Shown here piece by piece: positions 1 through 7,739 of a stretch of 56,966 nucleotides of DNA; the first letter of the stretch is position 1; each line of letters begins with the position of its first letter. The stretch spans positions 1 to 56,966 of the forward strand of contig JAHFAU010000001.1 of NCBI GenBank assembly GCA_023250385.1. Direction: 5' to 3'. The position numbers were made by a program, and so were the translations under genes. The notes beneath the pieces were generated by a model. The model worked only from the letters and a program-made list of their open reading frames with translations, did no database searches and was not told the DNA's origin. The DNA comes from Anaerolineales bacterium. GTDB lineage: Bacteria; Chloroflexota; Anaerolineae; Anaerolineales; E44-bin32.

Positions 1-627
1 AACCTGCTGACCTCGGACATCCTGATCCGCTTCTGCGAGCAGATCCCCTACGCGTTCGTGGTGTTGTGGGCTGTGGAACTCAACGGGATCTCCCCTATCC
101 AGTTCGGTGTGCTGAGCGCGCTCGAGATGGCAACCGCGGTCCTGGTCTACATCCCGGTGGCGTACCTGGCCGACAGTAGCACGAAGAAGCCATACGTCGC
201 GGTGACGTTCGGTTTCTTCACGCTGTTCCCGTTGCTGCTGCTGTTTTCACACACCTTCTGGGCGCTGGCACTGGCGTTCGTGGTTCGAGGGCTCAAGGAG
301 TTCGGAGAACCTACCCGCAAGGCGTTGATCATGGACCTGGCCCCGGAAGGCAAGAAGGCCGGGACTTTTGGAGTGTACTACCTGGTGCGGGATGTGGTCG
401 TCTCGCTGGCCGCATTCGGAGGTGCGCTGCTCTGGGATGCCTCTGCGGCTCGAACGATCTTTGTGGTCCCCGGGCTTGGGCCGCCGGTGCGGGCCTTCTT
501 CGAAGCTGTGGCTTCGCCCACGGCCAACCTGCTTGTGGCCTTCTTGTTTGGGCTGGCCGGAACGGTGTACTTCCTGGTGTTCGGCCGGGACCTGGGAGCC
601 GGCCGCCCGGCGCTCGACCCGAACTGA
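1..627 (+). CDS. MFS transporter, C-terminal part (5' end outside window)
   Basis: The reading frame is open from base 1 to a TGA at 625-627, so 208 residues of the C-terminal half are visible and the start lies upstream. Several hydrophobic stretches alternate with short charged loops. The loop reading RGLKEFGEPTRKALI, followed by a small-residue helix, is typical of the cytoplasmic loops of major facilitator superfamily efflux or sugar-type permeases. It should sit in the inner membrane, and its substrate cannot be told. Its stop directly abuts the stop of the convergent sigma factor gene. Family confidence is good; subfamily is unknown. Confidence 0.75.
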   Translation, partial: NLLTSDILIRFCEQIPYAFVVLWAVELNGISPIQFGVLSALEMATAVLVYIPVAYLADSSTKKPYVAVTFGFFTLFPLLLLFSHTFWALALAFVVRGLKEFGEPTRKALIMDLAPEGKKAGTFGVYYLVRDVVVSLAAFGGALLWDASAARTIFVVPGLGPPVRAFFEAVASPTANLLVAFLFGLAGTVYFLVFGRDLGAGRPALDPN

Positions 628-1902
628 CTAAGCGGGCGTCGAGCGATTCGCGGCGGCCTCGACCTCCGTCAGACGGCGGGCGAGCAAGGCCCGCTCGGAG
701 GCGTTCTCGGCTAGGGCAAGCGCGCGGCGGTAGGCGGCGGCCGAATCAGTGTATCGATGCAACCGGCGGAGCAGGTCAGCCCGGGTGGAGTGCAGCCAGC
801 GGTATTGTTTCAATTCGTCCAACAAAGCCGGCTGATCGATGATCTGCAGGCCGTACTCAGGCCCAAGCGCCATCGCAACCGCGGCGGCCCGGTTCAGCTC
901 GATCACGGGCGACGGATTCAGTTGACCGAGCAACCCATATAACAGCGCGATCTTTGGCCAATCAGTCCGATCCGAGGTAGGGGATTTGGAATGCAGCTCC
1001 GCGATTGCGGCCTGCAGCTGATAGGGTCCGGGCTGGCCGAACCGGCGGGCACGTGCGAGGTGCCTGAGGCCCTCCTCGATTTCAATCCGATCCCAGAGCA
1101 GCCGATCTTGGTCCTCGAGCAGCAGGGGCTCGCCCGCGGCGGAGACCCGGGCCTCTCGTCGCGAGTCGTGCAGCAGCATCATCGCCAGCAGCCCCAGCGC
1201 CTCCGCCTCTTCCGGCAACAGCCTGACCAGCACCCGACCGAGCCGGATCGCCTCGGCGCACAGATCCCGTCGAACCAGCTCGTCCCCCTCGCTGGCAGAG
1301 TAACCCTCATTGAAGATGAGGTAGATCACGGCCAGCACAGCTGTCAGCCGCTCTGGAAGCATGTCATTCGGCGGTACCCGGTAGGGGATGCCGGCGTCCC
1401 GGATCTTGCGCTTGGCTCGGACCAGCCGCTGGGCGATGGTGGTCTCGGAAAGGAGGAAGGCCCAGGCAATCTGGCGGGTCGAGAGCCCGCCGAGAGTCCG
1501 CAGGGTGAGGGCGACCTGGGCTTCGAGGGCCAGCGCCGGATGACAGCAGGTGAAGATCAGACGCAGCCGTTCGTCTTGCAGCGAGCTGTCGTCACCGATC
1601 TCAGGCACGTCGCTCACCGCATGTCTGGCGGCGACTGGATCAGCGAGGGCCGCATATTTGTCCACACGAACTCGTTCGCGGCGGTGACGGTCGATCGCCT
1701 TGTGTTTGGCGGTCGTCGTGATCCAGGCGGCCGGATTATCAGGCACTCCGGATCGGTGCCAGCGCTCGATGGCAACCACGAAGGCGTCCTGAATCGCCTC
1801 TTCGGCGGCGTCGAAGTCCCCAAAGGTGCGAACTAAGGACGCGAAGACTCGGCCATATTCCTCGCGGAAAACCCTCTCCGCGACCTGAGCGGCACCCGTC
1901 AT
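628..1902 (-). CDS. ECF RNA polymerase sigma factor, ECF42 type with C-terminal TPR-like extension
   Basis: A 424-residue sigma factor. The N-terminal ~180 residues hold sigma region 2 (FREEYGRVFASLVRTFGD, then DAFVVAIERW) and region 4 (LGGLSTRQIAWAFLLSETTIAQRLVRAK split over two helices). The C-terminal ~230 residues form the helical extension found in ECF42 proteins, including the motif NRAAAVAMALGPEYGL. ECF42 sigma factors are known to be encoded beside YCII/DGPF proteins, and that is the case here: the gene follows a DGPF gene by 63 bp on the same strand. Regulation probably goes through the C-terminal domain, because there is no anti-sigma gene nearby. Start ATG at 1902; its GGAGG lies inside a hairpin at 1916-1949. 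Confidence 0.9.
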   Translation of the reverse strand: MTGAAQVAERVFREEYGRVFASLVRTFGDFDAAEEAIQDAFVVAIERWHRSGVPDNPAAWITTTAKHKAIDRHRRERVRVDKYAALADPVAARHAVSDVPEIGDDSSLQDERLRLIFTCCHPALALEAQVALTLRTLGGLSTRQIAWAFLLSETTIAQRLVRAKRKIRDAGIPYRVPPNDMLPERLTAVLAVIYLIFNEGYSASEGDELVRRDLCAEAIRLGRVLVRLLPEEAEALGLLAMMLLHDSRREARVSAAGEPLLLEDQDRLLWDRIEIEEGLRHLARARRFGQPGPYQLQAAIAELHSKSPTSDRTDWPKIALLYGLLGQLNPSPVIELNRAAAVAMALGPEYGLQIIDQPALLDELKQYRWLHSTRADLLRRLHRYTDSAAAYRRALALAENASERALLARRLTEVEAAANRSTPA

Positions 1903-1915
1903 GGGGAAGAAGCTT

Positions 1916-1949
1916 CCTCCCGCGGATCTGGCCAGCGCGCCGCGGGAGG
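1916..1949 (-). promoter_or_regulatory. Hairpin covering the ribosome-binding site of the sigma gene
   Basis: On the minus strand, arms CCTCCCGCGG (1949-1940) and CCGCGGGAGG (1925-1916) are perfectly complementary over 10 bp with a 14-base loop. The second arm contains the GGAGG that best serves the sigma ATG at 1902 (13 bases away). There is no T-run, so it is not a classical terminator. It could limit translation of the sigma factor relative to the upstream YCII gene, or stabilise the upstream message. The function is inference. Confidence 0.55.
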
Positions 1950-1965
1950 TGCGAAGCTCAGACGT

Positions 1966-2322
1966 TTACTGTTCGAAGACTTGAACCGGGCGGACTTCGA
2001 CTGACCCACCGAAGGGAAGGTTGGGCATCTTTCCGGCCCACTGGATCGCGTCGTCGAGATCCTTGGCATCGATCAAATAGTACCCGCCGAGCTGCTCCTT
2101 GGTTTCGGCGAACGGCCCGTCGGAGGTGACCATCTTGCCGTTCTTGTACCGAACCGTCGTGGCGCTGGAAGTCGGCTGCAGCCCGTTCCCGCTCACGACC
2201 GTCGCGGATTTTCGGAGCATTTCGTCGAACTTGAACCACTCCTGCAGGCCGGCCGCCTGCTGCTCCGGTGGGATGTTCGCCTGCGCCTTCTCGTCCCCGT
2301 AAATCGTCAGTAAGTATTGCAT
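1966..2322 (-). CDS. YCII-related (DGPF) domain protein
   Basis: A 118-residue cytoplasmic protein beginning MQYLLTIYGDE and carrying the signature DGPFAETKEQLGGYYLID near residues 68-85, diagnostic of the DGPF branch of the YCII family. Members form a ferredoxin-like fold; their biochemical role is not established. They are the usual genetic partners and targets of ECF42 sigma factors. The ATG at 2322 is preceded by a strong AGGAGG seven bases upstream, and an ECF42-type promoter lies about 55 bp further up. It is probably co-transcribed with the sigma gene. Confidence 0.9.
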   Translation of the reverse strand: MQYLLTIYGDEKAQANIPPEQQAAGLQEWFKFDEMLRKSATVVSGNGLQPTSSATTVRYKNGKMVTSDGPFAETKEQLGGYYLIDAKDLDDAIQWAGKMPNLPFGGSVEVRPVQVFEQ

Positions 2323-2376
2323 TGGATCCTCCTAATATTGGATGGTTCCAGCGCTCATGGCTGGTTTCACTAATAC

Positions 2377-2403
2377 GACGAACCGGTATCCTGCGATTCG
2401 ACA
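2377..2403 (-). promoter_or_regulatory. ECF42-type promoter (TGTCGA - 17 nt - CGTC)
   Basis: Read on the minus strand, TGTCGA occupies 2403-2398 and CGTC occupies 2380-2377, separated by 17 bases. This matches the published ECF42 target motif (TGTCGA at -35, CGA/TC at -10). It sits 54 bases before the YCII start codon in the expected orientation. It implies autoregulation of the YCII-sigma operon. Confidence 0.65.
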
Positions 2404-2467
2404 ATTTCGCCCGGCCTGGCAATGAACGGATTCGACCCTCCTAGGCTAACACAGCTCCCCCGAACGG

Positions 2468-2496
2468 TTGACACCCCGCCACACCTCGCTTACAGT
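2468..2496 (+). promoter_or_regulatory. Sigma-70-like promoter
   Basis: A perfect TTGACA at 2468-2473, a 17-base spacer, then TACAGT at 2491-2496. The next plus-strand gene is the cupin/KimA pair starting at 2863, so a transcript from here would have a leader of roughly 360 bases. Confidence 0.4.
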
Positions 2497-2694
2497 CCCA
2501 ACGGTCGAGCGAAGAGGAATGGCCATCCATCCACAACGAGTCCGAGGCGAATACGCTGCGGTTTGCAACGTCGCCTAGGCGCAGCATTCGGTCACCCTCT
2601 TTACGCCCTACATTTCAGGTCGCACCATTTCATACATATTTGCTGATGCATCGCAGATCCCTGGGATGCTGAGCCATCAACCTTCCCATCAGTT

Positions 2695-2710
2695 TGTGAG
2701 AGATTTCACA
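2695..2710. promoter_or_regulatory. Crp/Fnr-type operator palindrome
   Basis: TGTGA at 2695-2699 and TCACA at 2706-2710 flank six bases, a perfect match to the half-sites of the Crp consensus. It lies between the plus-strand promoter and the cupin start. No Crp-family gene is in the window, so the regulator is unknown. Confidence 0.4.
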
Positions 2711-2862
2711 GACGGGAGGCGCTGGTTGCAATCTCTACCCGAGGTCCGGCCGGATGGGGTGGGGATGGCCGGGTTCTGTTTCCGCGGCGGGGTCGCCTGG
2801 CGGGTCGCGGTTGGCCTGGTTTGAGCGGCATCTGCGCAGCCCCTGCCTGGAAGGGTCCGACA

Positions 2863-3261
2863 ATGGTAAACAAATCAGCCAACAAACCGACGCAACCCAG
2901 CTTTCCCTATGCCACTTTTCTCAACATCCTTCACTCGCCATTGGAAACGATCGATCTCCAGGCACTGGTGGATGCCAACACTCATCCCTGGTACAACCAG
3001 ACTCTCTGTCAGGTGAACGACTCGGTCGTCCGATTAGGAGTATTCCACGGTGAATACCACTGGCACAAACACGACGATCTGGATGAGTTCTTCTACGTGG
3101 TGGAGGGGCGCTTCTTCGTCGATCTGGAGGGCCGCAGCGTGGAGCTGACCGAGCGCCGTGGGATTGTCGTCCCCAAGGGTGTGCTGCACCGAACTCGCGC
3201 CCCCGAGCACGCCATCGTGCTTATGGTGGAGGGGGTCGGCATCGTGCCGACCGGAGACTAG
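2863..3261 (+). CDS. Small single-domain cupin protein
   Basis: A 132-residue protein with one cupin barrel. The first cupin motif reads YHWHKHDDLDEFFYVVEG around residues 66-83, with two histidines and a glutamate placed as metal ligands. The second motif contains PKGVLHRTRAP with the fourth ligand histidine. Such proteins bind a metal ion; the substrate is unknown. ATG 2863 is chosen over an in-frame TTG at 2821 because AAGGG lies about nine bases upstream and the extra residues look non-native. The stop is six bases before the KimA-like gene, so the two are probably co-transcribed. Confidence 0.8.
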   Translation: MVNKSANKPTQPSFPYATFLNILHSPLETIDLQALVDANTHPWYNQTLCQVNDSVVRLGVFHGEYHWHKHDDLDEFFYVVEGRFFVDLEGRSVELTERRGIVVPKGVLHRTRAPEHAIVLMVEGVGIVPTGD

Positions 3262-3267
3262 AGCGAA

Positions 3268-5106
3268 ATGCTGAGCACTCTCCGGCATCTGCTGGTTGGT
3301 TCGCCGCTCACCACCCAACAGCTCACTACCGAACGGGTCAACAAGGTCCGGGCGCTGGCGGCCTTCTCGCCGGATGCGCTTTCGTCCATCGCCTACGCCA
3401 ACCAGGAAATCTTTCTCGGGCTAGTCGTCGCCGGGAGTGCGGGCTTGGCCCTCAGCTGGCCCATCGGGCTCGCCATCACCGGCCTACTGATCCTGGTGGC
3501 CATCTCATATTTCCAGACCGTCCATGCCTATCCGTCCGGTGGCGGCTCCTACATCGTGGCCCGCGAGAACCTGGGCACGCTGCCCGGCCTGGTCGCGGCT
3601 GCCGCGCTGATGATCGACTACGTCCTGACCGCGGCGGTGAGCTTGACCGCCGGGGTCGCGGCGATTGCCTCGGCGTTCCCCTCGCTTGTGCCCCATCGCG
3701 TCTTCTTGGCCCTACTGGGGCTTCTTCTCATTACCTTGCTCAACCTGCGGGGTGTCCGCGAAACCGGCAGCGTAATTTCCATTCCGGTTTACCTATTTCT
3801 GATAACTTATCTGCCCATGCTGGCCTATGGCGTTGTGCGGGCGCTTATCGACGGGCCAGGATCCTTTAACCTTGCCGCAATCCCGCTGCAACAGCCGCTG
3901 ACGGCGTTGCTGATCCTGCACACTTTCTCCGCAGGCTGCACGGCGCTGACTGGCATCGAGGCAATCAGCAACGGGGTGCCCGACTTTCGCCCTCCAGAAT
4001 CGAAGAATGCTGGGATAACCTTGATTGTCATGGCTGCCCTGATGGCGGTGCTGTTCGCCGGGAGCATCGGCCTGACCCAATACCTGGCGGTCGTTCCCGG
4101 ACCGCAAGAGACCATCCTTTCGGCGCTGGCCCGGCGATTGTTGGGTAGCGGGCTGGCCTACCTGACGATCCAGGTGAGCACCTTGCTTATCCTAGTCGTG
4201 GCTGCCAACACCAGCTTCGCCGGATTTCCGCGCCTCGCCTCGATCTTGGCCCGCGACGGATTTCTGCCCCGCCAACTGAGCGCGCTCGGGGATCGGCTGT
4301 CCTTCAATAATGGAATCCTGGTCCTCACCGCCGCCACAGCGGCCCTCATCATCATCTTTCAAGGCGACTCGCATTCTCTCATCCCGCTGTTCGCGGTCGG
4401 AGTGTTTCTGGCCTTCACCCTCTCGCAGGTCGGCATGGTTGTGCATTGGTCTCAGGAACGGAAAGGCAACTGGTGGGTCAAGGCCGCGATCAATGGGGTC
4501 GGCGGCCTCCTGACCGCCATGACTTTGGTCATCGTCGGGGTGAGCAAGTTCGCCGAAGGAGCTTGGATCAGCCTGCTGCTGATTCCACTCTTGGTCGGTA
4601 TCTTCCTGCCGGTCCGGGCCCACTATCGCGATCTGGCCCGCCAGCTCTCTCTCCAAGGCTCGACAACCTCCCTTCAGAAGTTCGCTCCGCTGCGGGCCGT
4701 CGTTCCGATCTCCGGGGTGCATCGGGGAGATGTCGACGCGATCAACTTCGCCCGCTCGATTACCAAGAACGTGACCGCGGTGTATGTTGAACTGGACCCG
4801 AGGGCAGGCTCTCAAGTACAGCAGGAGTGGGCCCGCTGGTGGCCAGACGTCCCTCTGGCGATTATCCCTTCCCCCTATCGCTCAATCATCGGCCCGCTGC
4901 TGGACTACCTGGACCTGATTGACACTCGGTACAACGACGGCCAGGCGTCCGTAGTAGTGCTGCCCGAGTTTGTTCCGGCAAAGTGGTGGCAAAGCCTGCT
5001 TCACAACCAGACCGCCTGGTTGATCAAAGTCGCCTTGCTGTACCGCCGCCGCCGCAAAGGCTTCCAGCGGGTAATCATTGACGTTCCCTACCACGCCGCC
5101 CGCTGA
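3268..5106 (+). CDS. kimA: KimA-like potassium importer (APC superfamily)
   Basis: A 612-residue protein, close to the ~607 of Bacillus subtilis KimA (YdaO). The N-terminus has FSPDALSSIAYANQEI, then YPSGGGSYIVARENLG and ALMIDYVLTAAVSLTAG, all near-matches to KimA as I recall it. Twelve or so membrane helices fill residues 25-460. The C-terminal ~150 residues form a soluble alpha/beta domain (VVPISGVHRGDVDAINFARS onward) that in KimA lies in the cytoplasm. Characterised KimA is a high-affinity K+/H+ importer inhibited by c-di-AMP. It faces a second transporter with the same C-terminal domain. Potassium specificity is inferred from homology. Confidence 0.8.
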   Translation: MLSTLRHLLVGSPLTTQQLTTERVNKVRALAAFSPDALSSIAYANQEIFLGLVVAGSAGLALSWPIGLAITGLLILVAISYFQTVHAYPSGGGSYIVARENLGTLPGLVAAAALMIDYVLTAAVSLTAGVAAIASAFPSLVPHRVFLALLGLLLITLLNLRGVRETGSVISIPVYLFLITYLPMLAYGVVRALIDGPGSFNLAAIPLQQPLTALLILHTFSAGCTALTGIEAISNGVPDFRPPESKNAGITLIVMAALMAVLFAGSIGLTQYLAVVPGPQETILSALARRLLGSGLAYLTIQVSTLLILVVAANTSFAGFPRLASILARDGFLPRQLSALGDRLSFNNGILVLTAATAALIIIFQGDSHSLIPLFAVGVFLAFTLSQVGMVVHWSQERKGNWWVKAAINGVGGLLTAMTLVIVGVSKFAEGAWISLLLIPLLVGIFLPVRAHYRDLARQLSLQGSTTSLQKFAPLRAVVPISGVHRGDVDAINFARSITKNVTAVYVELDPRAGSQVQQEWARWWPDVPLAIIPSPYRSIIGPLLDYLDLIDTRYNDGQASVVVLPEFVPAKWWQSLLHNQTAWLIKVALLYRRRRKGFQRVIIDVPYHAAR

Positions 5107-5114
5107 TCAGATTA

Positions 5115-7352
5115 TCAGTCCCGGTCCCCGTCCAGCTGGTACGGGACGTCGGTGATGACGACCCCCGTCTCCAGCGGCAGCGACAGGCGCAGCAAGGACG
5201 CCATCTGGGTGCGCATCAGGTTGGACCACCAGCGCGGCCGGACGGACTGGGGGACCACGATGGTCATCGACTCGTTCGGCTGGCGGAGCGCCATCATTTC
5301 CACGATGTATTTGAGCATCGGCTCCAGCACCATGCCGTGATCGGCCGGCAGGACCACCAGCCGAATCCCGTCCCCGCGGAGCTCCCACTCTTTGCGCAGC
5401 GCGTCGGCATCGGCTTGGTTGAGGGCCACGTGCACGGCCGTCACATCATTCGAGAGCGAAGTGGCATAGCGCAGGGCGGTCAAGGTGCCTTGATGCACCG
5501 CGTTAATCGGGAGAATGATCCGGTGGCGGGTGATTCGTGGGGGCGCGGGATTGTCATGGACAGAGGGTTGGGGGTCGGCGCGGCCGACAAGATCGATCGC
5601 CCGCTTGCCTCGGCGGCTAGGTCCGACCCGAATGGCGGCGGCCTGAGCGAAAAGCCGGTCCCCGCCGGCAAGAGCCAGGGCGGGCAATCGGCGGGCCTGT
5701 TGTCCCACTCCGAACAATTCGAGGAAACTCGCGATCGCGATCATCAGCCGGTAGCGATACTCCTGCATCCGGAAGGCTTGCCACTCGACGATCGAGCCCA
5801 TCGCCCCCTGCACCCGGGCCTTCTCGCGCACAATCCGATAGATCTGGGCCGGCGCGCGGTAGCCGAAAGGAGAGAGCAAGACGGCATGGGCGACTATCGC
5901 CAGAATGCCGAAGCCGAGCAAGGCAATCCAGCCGCCCTCTTCCCATTTGCCGATCAACTGGCCGATGAACACAGTTCCGGCCAGGACGGTCACGAGTGTG
6001 GCGCCTGCCGCGCCCCAGCGGCGTGAGCGCCCCGTGTAGTGAGTGAGCACATGTTTTCGAACTGCCAATCCCATCGCCGTAATCGGCATGAACACGCCGA
6101 CACCGTAGAAGGGGACAGCCACTGTCGTACGCCCGCGTACCAGGAACATGATCAGTACCGCCAACCCAAACGTTATCGTGACCGATCGGGTGAATGTCCC
6201 TCGCCGGTCGCGGTAGATGATGGCCTCCGGGATCCCGCCCATGGCCACATCGCGCCACTCGGTGGCCTGAGCGTCCTGGAGCGCGGTCATCGAGGCCGCC
6301 GCCAGCATCATTACCGCGACGATCTGGTAAGCCCAGAACAGGATGACGCCGCCCGGAATCTCGCTAAAGCCGATGAATGCCAGGTTCCCGACCAGCGTGC
6401 GGCCGAACGTGCCGTCAAACACATTGAATCGAATGGCAAAGACGGTCAGAAAGAAAGTGGTCAGCCCTCCGTAAAAGAGGAAGGAGGTCTGTACAAAGCG
6501 TCCGACGCCCGACTTGCCGCTGTAGAAATTCCAAAGCCAGTTAAGCCTCGAGAGGCTCTTCTTACCCCACTTGACAATCCCCGCATCTTCGTCCCGCATG
6601 AACTGGATCCCATTTGACACCGCCTCGAGCCCGGTCAGGGCAACCATGCCCTTCATCGCTGCCGTCAGCATGTGGAGCATGGCCTGCCCAAGGGTGGCTG
6701 CTTTCGGTGCTTCTCCCGGCGCGATTGGCGGAACACCCTTGAAATGCGCCATGAGCAGCCCGATGGCCAGCGTGATAGTTAGCAGGGCGAAGACAGCGAT
6801 CAGGGAGAACACAACCCGCGCCGATTCGCCCCGGCCGCGAATGGTCAAGTACCAGGTGACGGCCGCCAGCACTGCCCCCAGCCCAAAGTGATACAGCCAG
6901 TTCTTCCCGTAGAGGCCGATGATGGACAGCAACTGATCGCCGCCGGATAGGGCCGATACGACAATCGTGAGCACGTAGTCCTGAATGAGCGCCACTGCCA
7001 CGATCAGGCTCAATGTCGGCCACAGGTACCGTAAGGACGCCGTATAGGATCCTCCGCCTTCGTTGAACGGACCGAGCGAGAACATGTACAGCAACCCGAA
7101 GGCGAAGTTGGCGAACGCGATCACGGCAACGGCGATATAGGCATGCTCTTGCAGCCCATAGGGATGCAGGGCGCTCATCATTTCGCCGGTGGCATAGTAG
7201 TAAGAAGTGAAATAGTCCACTCCGAACAGTGCGAGCGCGGCGAGCAAACCGATCTGACCGGCGCCATGTACGTATGCGGTCTCGTCCCGCTCGCGTGGGG
7301 CTAGCCGGAAGGCGAGGAAGGCGACGAGCAGCAGCAAGATCAGCGAGAGCAT
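5115..7352 (-). CDS. Second KimA-related APC transporter, divergent and longer
   Basis: A 745-residue protein. The N-terminal ~540 residues are largely transmembrane, with GPFNEGGGSYTASLRYLWP and IQDYVLTIVVSALSGGD aligning to the GGGSY and DYVLT motifs of the neighbouring KimA-like protein. The C-terminal ~140 residues (ILPINAVHQGTLTALRYATS to VPQSVRPRWWSNLMRTQ) match the soluble C-terminal domain of that neighbour. An extra ~60-residue linker between the two parts explains the length. It is likely a cation or amino acid transporter in the inner membrane; K+ is a guess from the neighbour. GAGGT precedes ATG 7352. It converges on the kimA-like gene with an 8-bp gap. Confidence 0.75.
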   Translation of the reverse strand: MLSLILLLLVAFLAFRLAPRERDETAYVHGAGQIGLLAALALFGVDYFTSYYYATGEMMSALHPYGLQEHAYIAVAVIAFANFAFGLLYMFSLGPFNEGGGSYTASLRYLWPTLSLIVAVALIQDYVLTIVVSALSGGDQLLSIIGLYGKNWLYHFGLGAVLAAVTWYLTIRGRGESARVVFSLIAVFALLTITLAIGLLMAHFKGVPPIAPGEAPKAATLGQAMLHMLTAAMKGMVALTGLEAVSNGIQFMRDEDAGIVKWGKKSLSRLNWLWNFYSGKSGVGRFVQTSFLFYGGLTTFFLTVFAIRFNVFDGTFGRTLVGNLAFIGFSEIPGGVILFWAYQIVAVMMLAAASMTALQDAQATEWRDVAMGGIPEAIIYRDRRGTFTRSVTITFGLAVLIMFLVRGRTTVAVPFYGVGVFMPITAMGLAVRKHVLTHYTGRSRRWGAAGATLVTVLAGTVFIGQLIGKWEEGGWIALLGFGILAIVAHAVLLSPFGYRAPAQIYRIVREKARVQGAMGSIVEWQAFRMQEYRYRLMIAIASFLELFGVGQQARRLPALALAGGDRLFAQAAAIRVGPSRRGKRAIDLVGRADPQPSVHDNPAPPRITRHRIILPINAVHQGTLTALRYATSLSNDVTAVHVALNQADADALRKEWELRGDGIRLVVLPADHGMVLEPMLKYIVEMMALRQPNESMTIVVPQSVRPRWWSNLMRTQMASLLRLSLPLETGVVITDVPYQLDGDRD

Positions 7353-7388
7353 CTCATGACCTCATAGGGGCAACGGCGGAATGAAGGA

Positions 7389-7586
7389 CTAGGCTTGGGC
7401 GCGCCGATAAGACCAGCGCTCCCAAAGCCAGATCAAGCGGACCTCCACGATCACCGATAGGGCAAGCAAGGCATCGTGCAGGCGGCCCGAACCCAGCGGC
7501 TGCAAATGAACCTGCAGCCAGAAGAACCCCAGGACGAGTCCGAACGGGATGATCCAATCTAAGATCCGCAACAACCAACTCTTCAT
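7389..7586 (-). CDS. Small hypothetical membrane protein
   Basis: Sixty-five residues from ATG 7586; an in-frame start at 7658 would add 24 residues of non-membrane sequence. Two hydrophobic segments are visible, WIIPFGLVLGFFWLQVHL and LLALSVIVEVRLIWLW, so it is a two-helix membrane protein ending in a basic tail. It lies 36 bp upstream of the second KimA-related gene on the same strand and could be its small partner, which is inference. There is no strong ribosome-binding site and no recognised family. Confidence 0.5.
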   Translation of the reverse strand: MKSWLLRILDWIIPFGLVLGFFWLQVHLQPLGSGRLHDALLALSVIVEVRLIWLWERWSYRRAQA

Positions 7587-7683
7587 TGAATGCTCGGCCG
7601 GCCGGACCGGCCAAGTCCTCAACTCCAACCGTAGCACCTTGAAATAAGGCCGGCACAAAGCCCGGGACCAACTTCATAAAGGA

Positions 7684-7717
7684 CAAATAAAACAAAAGAC
7701 GCCCTTCACGGGCGTCT
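7684..7717 (-). terminator. Rho-independent terminator of the kdpDE-like operon
   Basis: On the minus strand, an 8-bp stem AGACGCCC/GGGCGTCT (7717-7710 and 7704-7697) with a 5-base loop is followed by TTTTGTTTTATTT. It lies 23 bases after the stop of the response regulator gene. Confidence 0.9.
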
Positions 7718-7739
7718 GGGGTGGGCCAGGTGCCTGAGG

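Larger units (their letters stand above)
2404..2862. other. Intergenic region between the ECF42 operon and the cupin gene
   Basis: About 460 bases without a convincing gene. A frame at 2422-2646 is short, has no ribosome-binding site and resembles no known protein. The region holds a sigma-70-like promoter on the plus strand (2468-2496) and a TGTGA-N6-TCACA palindrome (2695-2710), described separately. No RNA gene was recognised. Confidence 0.5.

Noticed and set aside
991..1836. Long plus-strand open frame opposite the sigma factor gene
   Set aside because: It is antisense to a well-supported sigma gene, has no ribosome-binding site and its composition (rich in Gln, Pro and Arg) is typical of shadow frames in high-GC DNA.
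2422..2646. Short plus-strand frame in the intergenic region
   Set aside because: It overlaps a promoter, lacks a ribosome-binding site and shows no recognisable protein features.
3100..3268. A c-di-AMP (ydaO-type) riboswitch before the KimA-like gene
   Set aside because: The gene follows the cupin by six bases and no conserved ydaO motif blocks were recognised upstream of either gene.
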